The notes under the pieces: generated by a model
Told to the model about the DNA's origin: nothing
Seen by the model: only the letters and a program-made list of their open reading frames with translations
Database searches by the model: none
Assembly (NCBI GenBank): GCA_017591395.1
Contig: WEDG01001274.1
Span: 62,001-126,000 of the forward strand
Origin: Schistocephalus solidus
Taxonomy: Eukaryota; Platyhelminthes; Cestoda; Diphyllobothriidea; Diphyllobothriidae
DNA: 64,000 bases
Reading direction: 5' to 3'
Position numbers and translations under genes: made by a program
In this document: one piece after another, positions 54,365 to 64,000 of the stretch
Numbering within the stretch: position 1 is the first letter of the stretch
How the letters are laid out: each line of letters opens with the position of its first letter

Positions 54365-57310
54365 TATCAAGTCGACGAAGGTGATAAACAAATGCCAATT
54401 TGCTGTCGTTTTGTGAGGTAATTCGGCACAAGATAAATTCCCGAAAATTTCAAAGAGCAATTACGTTCGTGCAGTGGCAGTTTTAATGTCAGAATCAGAA
54501 TAAGCGAATTGTTAACGATTTTAAAACTGACCAACCCGGTGAACAAAAAGATACGTGGTTCCTTTGCACACGATGTACAACTGGTTAAAAGTTTAAACAG
54601 TAAAAAAGAGTCCCTTATGTAATCTGCGAAGCCACAACGGGTCAAAGCTTGTAAGCTCACAGCTTTGAAGTTAGTACAGGTTTCGGTGTTCTGAAAAGAA
54701 AACTCTTTTTGTAAAGAAGTGCTTGACTGATTCTATTTTCTTCCATTCACTAGCTTACAGAATGTTAAATAGAAACGAGCAGTATTCTTGACTAGGTCTG
54801 GCATAGATTTTATAAAGGCTGGTCCTAATATTGACGGTTTTAAAATTTCTGAGAATAAACCCAGTAGTTTGGCGTGCTTTTGAGACAATGAGGGCGCAGT
54901 GCTCTGATATAACCAGATCCTTTATAACTCCGGACACATTTAGGTCATAACCGTCTATGCTTAGATGAGCTGAAAACAATCAGTATTATCGTTGACAAAA
55001 AGGCCAAATAGAAGCGGACCGAGCATGCTACCCTGAATAACTCCACTCCTTACATGCGTGGGGTTGGAGATAACATCAGAAATTTTAACACGTTGTGCGC
55101 GGGAATTCAATTAGGAGGATATTAAGTTCAGAAGCTTGTTACCTATGCCGAAGGAGGCAAGTTTCAGCAGTAGGAAATCATGGTCAACACGATCAAAAGC
55201 CTTCGTGAAATCGAAGTAAACGATGTAAATTACAAAACCGTTGTCTCTAGATTGTAGCACATGATCAAAGAAAGAGAGCTGGCAGGTGTCACAAGACATT
55301 TTTTCGAGGAACCCATGCTGAGCCGCATTTAGTAGGTTATTCTCTGTTACGCGATGCATCATCTTGTTGTTGATCAAGGTCTCTAAGTTCTTCGAGAATG
55401 CTGGCAGTGCATTTATTGGTCTTAAGTAGTTGAATGACGTAGTTCGGCCGTGTTTGGGCATAGGAAGAATAGGCGATTCATTCCATAAAATAGGAAAAGT
55501 TTTACTTTCAATAGCATGATTAAATATCTTTTACAGGAGGGACGGAAATATATCATTTGCATCCGCCTTTAGAACGCTGACTGGGACGCCATCTTGTCCA
55601 GGACTGTATGATTGCCGAAAACGCTGAATGGCTACGGTCACGTCTCAGAGGGTAAAAGTTATGTTTCGAGGACGTTACCGGTCCAGACCCGGTTTTCAGC
55701 CCAGTTGACCTCATCAGCTAGTCATTTTTTGTCAGAGAGCCTCATAGCCTCTTCAAAGACTTTTTGGATCAAGGGCAGGAGGGAAGTGTCATTTTGTAAA
55801 TGAAAACGATGCGAGAGTCTACGCAGTCTACGGCGGAAAGGGAGGTAGGCTTCATTCTTGACATTAATTATTTTTCTTTCGGGGAACAAAACGAGAAATG
55901 AGTGGACCTAGAACTTGGTACAATGTATCAGTACAAACATTCACATCCGAACATACAAATAAGTTAGTCCAGTCGTGAGAATTTAGGTGTGTTAGCAATT
56001 CCCTCATATTTGCTGATCTGTAATCACGAAAAAGCTATATTTTTTGGAAAACGTTTCAGCAGCCACTAGTTCTAGTGTAGAAAGAACTATAGTATGATCA
56101 GAATTCCCAAGTGGATCTAAAGCTGACACTGACAATGGCTGACAACCTCTACAAAAAATAAGATCAAGTATGTTTGATCCTCGGGTGGGAAAATCAACTA
56201 CCTGGTCCCACATGCCTATATCTATGACCTCAAGTAGGTCTTCGGACTTTGCAGGACCGGAAGGTGGAAACTAATGAAATTCAGGAAGATTGAAGTCACC
56301 TGCAATCAAGCAGTACTTCTGATTAAAGCAAGCTGTGACGTGAAGTGCCTGTGAGAGACAAAGATCGTAATCCTCGTTTGCATTGGGGAAGGCGGTAGAC
56401 ACAACCAACGAGTAAAGAGTAGTGATCTTTTAGAAAAACTCGGAGGCAACAGCCCACTTCTATCGCGGTAAATTGTCGATAGTCAAACGGCAGAAATTTA
56501 AGTGGTTGCTAAATATAGATACAGCTTCCTTCGCCATGGCCCTCCTGTCGATCATTCTTAATATAAACGTAGCCTAGAATAGAGAGTTCGGAGTCGGATA
56601 CACAGGGTGTTGCTCATGTCTCAATCGACTCAATCGAGCGCCCGTTTGCAACTCAGGTCTTTCATCTGAGTGGGTACTTTTAACCAGTTCGCTTGGTCCG
56701 ATAGGTCCAGATGAGCCGGGTGTTGGGCAGGCTGGAGCCAACTTCGTGTACAACTTGGTCTTCTTAGACCTTTTCCTCTTTGCCTTTAGAAACTCACCAA
56801 CCTCTTCAACATCGCATGCTGGTGCAACGTCCAGCAGCGATGTAGCAATGAGTTTGAAGGCTAGATTATGGCTAATGCTGCCTGAGCTTAGCGATGATGG
56901 TGTGAAGAAAGGCCTAGATGGGACACCCTTTTGAATTAGTGAACCGTCCTCTGGTTTACTGGGTTCGGTAAACGCGATGGCTTTGATGTGAGTATTAGGT
57001 AAGCTTGAAGAGGCTATACATGCATACGAATTTTGCTTTCCGAAAGGGTTTTTACGGACAGGAGATAATTTAACAGATGGGCATGACATAGATTTTTTAA
57101 GTTATCTATTTCTTGCCTTAGATTGCCTACCTCCTGCTCCACCCCTCAGAATTTCTTTCGGAGGCTGAAACAACCCATACAATTTTCATTTTCGTAAGCT
57201 CCATTATCTGTGCTTACTTGAATTTGTGCCCATTTAGCGGGAGGTGAACAAATAGCAGAAAAGCGATAGTTGCAACTTTTTTCTGCTAGTCTATTAATTC
57301 ACTGATCAAA
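54365..57310 (-). pseudogene. Family B (CR1-like) retrotransposon, second copy
   Basis: Reading from 57310 down: an ORF1 start with NENCMGCFSLRKKF, a stop and a heptad-like GVEQEVGNLRQEIDNLKN, then frame 57089-56574 (SGSISHNLAFKLIATSLLDV, EFLKAKRKRSKKTKLYTKL). The endonuclease follows (VSDSELSILGYVYIKNDRQE, GSCIYISNHLNFCRLTIDNL, NQKYCLIAGDFNLPEF, then FPTRGSNILDLIFCRGCQPL). The RT runs from 55860 to 54600: LENLINNKMMHRV-like, AQHGFLEKMSCDTCQLSF, IVYFDFTKAFDRVDHDFLLL and GVIKDLVISEHCAL. The deduced protein is close to the plus copy at 49118-51902 in the shared part. Several stops and deletions; the C-terminus is lost near 54540. Confidence 0.82.
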
Positions 57311-57840
57311 ATCCCCTGCCAATATGGCCGGTCGATAGATGGTCCTATGCGCTTTTGCGTTGTATGTTCGAAACTAGTTCGCGGACCAATTTGTCGTGGC
57401 AATAAAACTTAAGGCACCTGCGTTTTGTATCCTTATGGGGATACAGAGCAAATGCAATTGATGTTATAATCGACAAAAAATTAAGAGAAGGTCGGTTAGG
57501 ATATTCATCAATAAGAAGATGAAAATATAAGGACTCAGCCTTTGGTTTGAGCCCTTCCGCGATTTAAAACAGGTGCAGATCGAGGCTTACAATTCCAGTT
57601 GAGATCAATCCTGGAGCAGGGAAGTAGCCTCAGCAAAGAAAAAATTTTGTTATTTTAAATCCTCAGAATCCTTACGTTCGATTCGCAATTTAAGATTTTT
57701 TTAGAATTTAGAATTTATATTTGGTAAGCACCGGCAAGGCACTGTCTAAACAAACGTTAGTAACGAAATAAAGTTATGACTATGTGCAGATAAAATGTAC
57801 ACATACTTAATGATGTAGACAGAACTTGTTTTGATAGGTC
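57311..57840. other. No gene recognised
   Basis: AT-rich sequence between the 5' end of family B copy 2 and the 3' end of family A copy 2. Probably UTR or flank of one of them. Confidence 0.3.
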
Positions 57841-60535
57841 GACAATTAGCGATGTTTTGAAATTTATGGTGAACTGGAAAAAAATAGGCAGTGAAAAAAA
57901 CTTCTTCTTAAAAAAATGGGGGCAGAGTTCAATAGGTCTTCATTTTTGAATACAAGGTAGGAGAAAAAAACTGCTTAGGAAAATAAGGTCAGGTGGTAGA
58001 GTAGGGTAATAATTAAGTAGCATTTCAGAATGAGATAATGAAACTTCGAGATGATTCGTTCTTGTTCACTTAGGCGAATGAAACAAAATCTCACGAAAAT
58101 GCGTCAATGAACTTAAGTCCTCAGCATCTTAGGATCCAGAATTGAATTCTGATGATGGTAAGTATCCAAAGTCACGGCAGCATTTTAGACTGTGGACCAC
58201 CGAATGTGTACGTCCGAATGACTTCATCGTTTGGATGACAGGTGATATAAGGAGACATCATAGTTCATGGGCGACCATAGGTAGCGAAAATATAGTTACA
58301 AGAATGTCACTTAAATTCCCGATGGTCCTTTCTCCGAATCATGGGGAATGCTACTGGGAAAAGATGAGGAAAATAAAAGGTTGATAAAATCATTGTTACG
58401 ATAAATGTGCAGTCTTCGTTTGAATGCAGATAGACTAGTTAACGACCTTATTTTCAATTGGCAAGTTATTCCAACGAAAACTATACCCAGAAGCAAAGAA
58501 GAGACGGCGTTTACACGGGGAGGATGCAGGAAGAGGTTTAATTAGTGCAGAATTTCTTAGGTTATAAGGAAGACTAACGGGGGTAATGATAGATAGCTCG
58601 GGGAGAGTTGAACTATTATTTAGTCGGAAAAGGAGACAAAAGCCTGATTCAAGTCTCTTGACCCAAAGATATTTTAGCTTCATTAGCCGGCATCTTGTTG
58701 AGTAGGAAGTATTTGAAAGAGTCGGATACAAGAGTTTTTGAAATGTATTTGGACTTTTTCAATTTTTGAACGGCATGATTTGTTCATTAAACCGAAGAAA
58801 GGACAGCAAAATTCAAGAATGGGAAGTACGAACATATCATAAAGTCTTAATTTAATTTCAGGAAGATAGAAATTATAAGAAATTAAGCCACAAATCTGAG
58901 CAGCTTTGGCCGTAATTCTATCGGCATGAGGCGAAAGATCTAATTTATTGGTGTAACCGAAGTCCTTGATGTAGGAACATTCAATCATAGGACAACCTTC
59001 AAAAATAAGAGGTTGTGGCAGCCTTACAGGCCCAAAACTCATGTAGCGACACTTAGAAGGTGAGAAGTCCATTAACCATGTGGAGCTCCAGGCCGAAAGA
59101 ACGTCTAAGTCTGAATGAATTTGTTCTAGGCATCGTTCGGTCGTAGAGTTAGAGAAGGAATACACGCATTTGAGGCCATCAGCATAAATAAACGATTGAG
59201 AATGTTTGAATATCGATGAAATATCATTTATATACAGTAAGAACAACAAAGGACCTAATACGGTACCTTAAAGGACACCACTAACAATCGGGGTAGCACT
59301 TGAGTATGAGGACCCCCACTAAAACATTTTGTTTTTGATCATTTAGGTATGATCTAATAAATTCAGTAAGGGGACTACGAAATCCTATACCTTCTAGTTA
59401 AGTTAGAAGTCGTCTTTGAGGTAATTTATCGAATGCCTTACGTAGATGAAAAAAGATAAATACTACAGATAGATAATTATTACGAAGAGAGGTTAGTAGA
59501 TTTAGAAAAGACATGAGACAGGTTTCAAAAGAGCGGTCTGGTAAACAGCCATGTTTGGAAAAGTTGATAATTTGATTGCTTATGCAAAAATCCAGGATTT
59601 GTTTTGCAATTAGTTTTTCGAAGGGTTTAAGCAAGAGAGGGCGTTTTATGAACACCGCGATAGTAATGAATGTCAGATCGGGAACCAGATTTAAAAACTG
59701 GTATTATAATAGAAGTTTTCCAATAATCGGGAAAGAAACCATTTTCGAGAAATACTGAGAATAATTTGTTTACTTAAAGGTGAAAAATCCCTTAACTGTT
59801 TATTAATTGAGTTTGAAATGTTATCAGTTCCAACCGAATGCGAATATTTAGGTGAGCTTTTTTGAATACGCGAAGTCGAGAAATTAATGGTTGTTTGAAG
59901 TAAATTTGAATTTGAAAGCACAGGAATTTTGGAAGTGGGGTTAGTTTCAGTGGTAAAGTGGTTGGCAAAAAACGAATTTAACAATTCTGCTTTGCTTAAA
60001 CCATCTGTACCGAATTTTTGGTTACAGTTGAGTAATGGCCGGGTTACATTCAAAGGCTTAGCCGATGATCGAACATGGAAGATTTGAGCAACACATTTGG
60101 ATGAATTGGCATCACTTATTGCCCGAGACTCCCTACGCTTATCTTTCGAGGGCCTAATTTTCGATGCTAATTCAAATATTTTTGCAATCCTCAAGTGAAC
60201 TGACAAAGAACTTTAAGATGAATCTTTAAGTTGCTTTCGTAATTTTTAAGTCTGTTCTGGAGAAAATGCGGAACAGTAGAAAAAGCGCGTCGTTTGAAAT
60301 TGCTTTTGAATTTCAGCTCCTTTGAGTGTACGAAGTTTTAGTTTGATTTGGAATAACTCTTGAGTGGATTGTCCAGTCTGTAAATTTTGGAAATATTTTC
60401 TTGGACTTAACGATTCTGCGGCTATCCAAATATTCCATCACTGAGGATTATTCCACGTCCAGGACATTATCCCTACGAGAAATACAAGCTTCAGCGTTCA
60501 CATGCTTCCAAATTCACGCCAGCGGTGTGCTGCTC
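57840..60535 (-). pseudogene. Family A (CR1-like) retrotransposon, copy 2
   Basis: Minus-strand frames: SLSVHLRIAKIFELASKIRP (from 60206), GLSKAELLNSFFANHFTTET, SHSVGTDNISNSINKQLRDF (to 59691), KPFEKLIAKQILDFCISNQI and HGCLPDRSFETCLMSFLNLL (59655-59398). Next comes LFLLYINDISSIFKHSQSFI with YADG at 59170-59180 in place of YADD, then STWLMDFSPSKCRYMSFGPV and VLPILEFCCPFFGLMN (to 58683), then FRWNNLPIENKVVN and EKGPSGI-stop near 58311. Downstream (58130-57850) the sequence resembles a diverged family A 3' UTR (TATGGTGAACTGGAAAA, GGGCAGAGTTC). The endonuclease is missing because the copy ends at the 3' tail of copy 1. Confidence 0.82.
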
Positions 60536-60536
60536 T

Positions 60537-61305
60537 AATAAATAAATAAATAAATAAATAAATTGTATATTTAAGGCCAAGAGGGCCCCATCATTACAAA
60601 CTTATTACCATGGCTTAAATAAATACAAAGTGGATAATTGCTGCACTATGTGAGCATCCATATAAACAGCAGAAATGAGTAGTATGGTAAACATATCCGA
60701 TTCAAAAAGATTTGCCATTTTTAAAACAAAAGTCAACAATCGTTGGCATATACGGTGAACTCGAAAAGAAGCAGTAAAAAACTCCTAGGGTTAAATCGGA
60801 GGCGGAGTTCGGCGAGCCGCCAATTTAAAAAAAGGAGAAAAAAACCTGCTTCACTAAAAAATTAATATCTAAATGCAATGGGATAGTATTGTGATGTTGC
60901 TGACTGCGTATGAGGGTTCGGGACGCTCCTTGTCGGGTGAGAGGTAATATAGCAGTCAGAGCTACTGTTTATGAACACCAGTGGAGGTGAGAGAGGACGA
61001 ACTCATCGTAGACAACATGGTCGATACGAAGAGGGGGACAGTAGAGGTCACGAGATCATCATCGAGATGCGACCTTGCTGACTGTATAGTCCATCACCAA
61101 AGAGGCGAAATCATCAGAACCCACCTCGATCATCAACAGATCCTGGAGACTATCGTCAGGGTTGCAAATTCGAAGGAAAGTATCAAGGTTGTCAAGAGTT
61201 GGCAATGCTAGTTTAAAAGGAGGGGAAGAAAAAGTGAATGCGAAGATTGACTCTGCAGAGGATGATGGAAAATATAATTAGAGACCCATATAATATCAAG
61301 GGAGC
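60537..61305 (-). repeat. Family A copy 1, 3' UTR and (ATTT)n tail
   Basis: Lies directly after the stop of the family A reverse transcriptase at 61310 and ends in about six ATTT units on the minus strand. Nearly identical to the isolated copy at 10465-11135. An open frame at 60981-61211 (plus) is a by-product, since the equivalent frame in the 10.5-kb copy is not kept. Confidence 0.82.
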
Positions 61306-61309
61306 TGCC

Positions 61310-64000
61310 TCAAATACCAGGTGGACCCTTTTCAAAATCCAAAAAGTGCGAGTTTGGGAAAGAAACAGACAATAAGGACTTTATATCTTTCGAAGTTAAA
61401 TGTTTGCGTAATTTGGTTTTGAAAATAGCTAATGTAGACGACAACCTAATTTGCAGTGGTAGATTATTCCATATGAAAGCATATTTGGAGGCAAAAAACT
61501 GAGACCGGTTGGTTGTGGAGCTAAGGGGTGGTGAAATGATCATGGAGGAATTACGAGTGGCACAGGGTCGATTAACCGGAGTGAGAGCGTTAATTCGTGG
61601 GATATTTGGGCTAGTATTAACGCGAAACAGGAAGCAGAGACCAGCTTCGAGTCTTCTAACCCACAGAAATTTAATGTTTGCTAACTGGCATCTATCCGTA
61701 TAAGAGAAACTGGATCCAGGAAGAGAAAATAGTTTTGGAGTAAAACCCTCTGAACTTTTTCAATCTTACTGCGGTCAGAGGCGTTCATCAGCCCAAATAG
61801 GGGACAGCAGTATTCCAGGATAGGAAGAACAAACATGCGGTATAGGTTTAACTTTATTTCCGGAAGGAAGAAATTATGTGATATAAAACCACATATCTGT
61901 GCAGCCTTTGCAGAAATTCGATCTGCATGAGGCGATAATGCTAGCTTATTCGTGTAACTTAGACCTAAGTCTTTTATGGTTGATCGTTCTAAAAGTGTAC
62001 TATTTTGAAATACTAGGGGTCCAGGAAGCTTGGCGGGGCCAAAACACATAAAACTACTCTTGGATGAAGAAAACTCCATCTGCCAAGTACAGCTCCAACG
62101 TGAGAGCATAAGTAGATCAGTGTTGATTTTGTCAACGCAACTATTAGCAGTGTCTTTAGAAAATGAATAAATGCACTTGAGATCGTCAGCGTAAACGAAA
62201 TTTTGTGAATTTGTGAGTAAAGTGGAAATTTCGTTAATGTACAGAAGAAGAGAAGGGGGACCTAGAACGGTGCCTTGAAAACGCCATTCGTGATCGGTTG
62301 AGGCACCGAATAGCTATTACCTACTAGGACCTTCTGGCTGCGGTTAGACAAGTAGGAACCAATGAAGTCAAGGAGAGGAGGCCGGATGCCGAGGGCTTCC
62401 AGTTTCACTAAAAGACGTCTGTGCGGTACCTTGTCAAAGGCTTTTCTCAGGTCAAAGTAGATCACAACCACTGACTGTTGCTCGTTACGAAGGGAAGTGA
62501 CGAGGTTAAGAAAAGCTAAGTGACACACTTCGCATGATCTCCCAGGTAGAAAACCATATCGTGAGTCGCTTAAAAGCTTATTTTCTTGGCAAAAGTTGAG
62601 AATTTGATTAAAAATAATTTTTTCAAGAGGTTTTGCGAGAGCCGGGGTTTTGTGAACGCCTCGATAATTATTTACGTCCGAACGAGATCCCGACTTGAAG
62701 ACAGGAAGAATAATAGACGTCTTCCATGAGTCAGGAAAGAATCCGTTTAAAAGATAAACTGAGAATACATGGCTAAGCAATCGGGGAAAGCTCGGCACTC
62801 TCTTAATAACTGAGTTTGGAATACCGTCAGTTCCCGAAGAGTGCGAATTTTTCAGACGAATTATTTGCTTACGAATTAGTTCTAAGGAGAAATCAATAGT
62901 GCTGATTACATTCAATGAGGATGCCTGAAACGTCGGAACCGGTTCAGATTCCATCGTAAGATGATTTGCAAAGAACGCACTAAACAGTTCTGCCTTGTCA
63001 GAGTCTTCCAGAACGAAGTTCTTGTCTTCATTTAGTAATGGAGGAATTTCATAACCTCGTTTGGAAGAGGATCGACGGCGGAACAGTTGAGCAACAGATT
63101 TTGTAGAGTTTGGCTCACTGAGTGCGCAAGATTCCCTCTGTCTGTCATGTGCAAGACGAATCTTAGAGGCTAATTCAAAAATCTCTGCAATCCTTAGATG
63201 TACAGATAACGAACTAGTATATTGATCTTTCAACTGCTTCTTCAATTTCTTTAGTCGTGGCAAAAGAAAGTGAGGAACGGTTGATTCCGAGACGTAGGGC
63301 TTGACTATTTTTGGTTGGCACAAGCTTCAGGATGTTATTTGAAACGACTGACACGAAGTCACAAAGACTTGCTGCGTCGTTCGTGGAGGAGAGATTCTGC
63401 CAGTCCAATGAGTCAAAAAGTTACTAATTAAGCTCATATCTGCGAGGTTAAAAAGCATGATAGGTACGAACGGCACTAACCTTTTTTCGATGAAACAATC
63501 GGAAGGCAACAGTGAATTAGTGTATTGTCACTTTGGATGAGGCCCTGCTTAAAATCAACGAAGAGGGAGCAATGTCGTTTGTGAAAATCAGGTCTAAAAA
63601 TATGCTTTTCTCTCGTTGAAGAACGGACAAGCTGGGACCAATTAGAAAAAAATTAATCGTATCGAGGAAAGGCTGAAATCTGGGTGGACAAAACGTTTGA
63701 AATCCAGTCAATTTCAGGAAAATTAAAAGTCCCCAGCGATTATTTTTAATGTTAAAATTGGACTTCGAAATCAATTAAAAATTTCACAAAGTTTTTGCAT
63801 CATTGGATGATGAATTAGGCGGGTTTTAAATACATCCGAGAATCGCCTTTTGCCTGGACGACAGGATAATGGATGCGAAGCAGTAATTACCAGAGAATGA
63901 CGTAACATCTAGATCAAACGGGAAGTTCTTAAATGAAGCTTTAATATAGAAGACAACCACCACCACGCTTACTAATGCGGTCTTGACGGTAGAGATCGTA
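61310..64000 (-). mobile_element. Family A (CR1-like) retrotransposon, copy 1, coding part (runs off window)
   Basis: From the right edge on the minus strand: DLYRQDRISKRGGGCLLY (endonuclease, frameshift at about 63950), then LIFLKLTGFQTF and SIFLDLIFTNDIAPSSLILS (63774-63517). The 353-codon frame 63323-62262 holds LPRLKKLKKQLKDQ, DKAELFSAFFANHLTME, NSHSSGTDGIPNSVIKRVPS, KPLEKIIFNQILNFCQENKL, YGFLPGRSCEVCHLAFLNL and VVVIYFDLRKAFDKVPHRRL. A single frameshift near 62285 breaks the QGTVLGP block. Then come YADD (62182-62193), WSCTWQMEFSSSKSSFMCFG, TIKDLGLSYTNKLALSPHAD and MFVLPILEYCCPLFGLMN (to 61681). The tail is FIWNNLPLQIRLSSTLAIFK and FEKGPPGI-stop. It is the least damaged RT in the window. 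Confidence 0.88.

Noticed and set aside
60981..61211. 76-codon plus-strand frame in the family A 3' UTR
   Set aside because: The equivalent sequence at 10920-11130 has frame breaks, and the strand is opposite to the element's genes.
1..64000. Bacterial-style operons or a prokaryotic mobile island
   Set aside because: No closely packed co-directional genes, no ribosome binding sites, clear eukaryotic introns and metazoan retrotransposons.

Overview
This window reads as eukaryotic, most likely flatworm, nuclear DNA that is dominated by decayed retrotransposons. The best guess is a tapeworm of the diphyllobothriid/pseudophyllidean type. Three things point there: non-LTR retrotransposons with C2H2 zinc-finger tails of the form CPHC-x12-H-x3-H, as recalled from these worms; a gene with two introns of only 37 and 38 nt, a size typical of cestodes; and coexisting RTE-like, CR1-like, Gypsy-like and Penelope-like elements. 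There is no bacterial gene organisation, no operon, no CRISPR array and no rRNA. Clade names are my inference from protein motifs, not from a search.

Layout. 0-1.2 kb: the 3' exon of a protein kinase-fold gene, probably a pseudokinase. 2.4-6.8 kb: one minus-strand RTE-like copy (family E), split by an inverted pair of R repeats and by a SINE-like repeat. 7.3-9.0 kb: a badly decayed copy of family D. 10.5-11.1 kb: an isolated 3' end of family A. 11.3-12.7 kb: a Gypsy-like pol remnant. 15.4-16.3 kb: two direct copies of a CCCTAA-rich sequence. 18.0-19.6 kb: a SINE-like repeat, a family D zinc-finger tail, R repeats and a 10-N assembly gap. 20.1-21.05 kb: a Penelope-like 3' end with a GIY-YIG endonuclease domain. 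21.8-24.6 kb: possible Gypsy-like integrase and family D fragments. 26.2-29.1 kb: family E on the plus strand. 29.1-33.6 kb: the best family D copy, with endonuclease, reverse transcriptase and a zinc-finger array. 33.6-40.1 kb: further zinc-finger tails alternating with R repeats.

Two candidate host genes lie on the minus strand in 40.8-45.2 kb. The first (40.87-42.5 kb) is only partly resolved. The second (43.93-45.19 kb) is a four-exon model of 294 residues with strong splice and frame evidence but no recognised function.

46.1-64.0 kb is made of CR1-like elements. Family C (minus, 46.4-53.7 kb) carries ORF1 and ORF2, and a plus-strand family B element (49.1-51.9 kb) is inserted inside its endonuclease domain. 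A second, minus-strand copy of B lies at 54.4-57.3 kb. Two minus-strand copies of family A follow head to tail (57.8-60.5 and 60.5-64.0 kb), and the second runs off the window. Almost all element genes carry frameshifts or stops, so active transposition from these copies is unlikely. The most interesting pattern is the repeated pairing of zinc-finger tails with the R repeat, which suggests that R is the 3' end of family D or a SINE that shares it.
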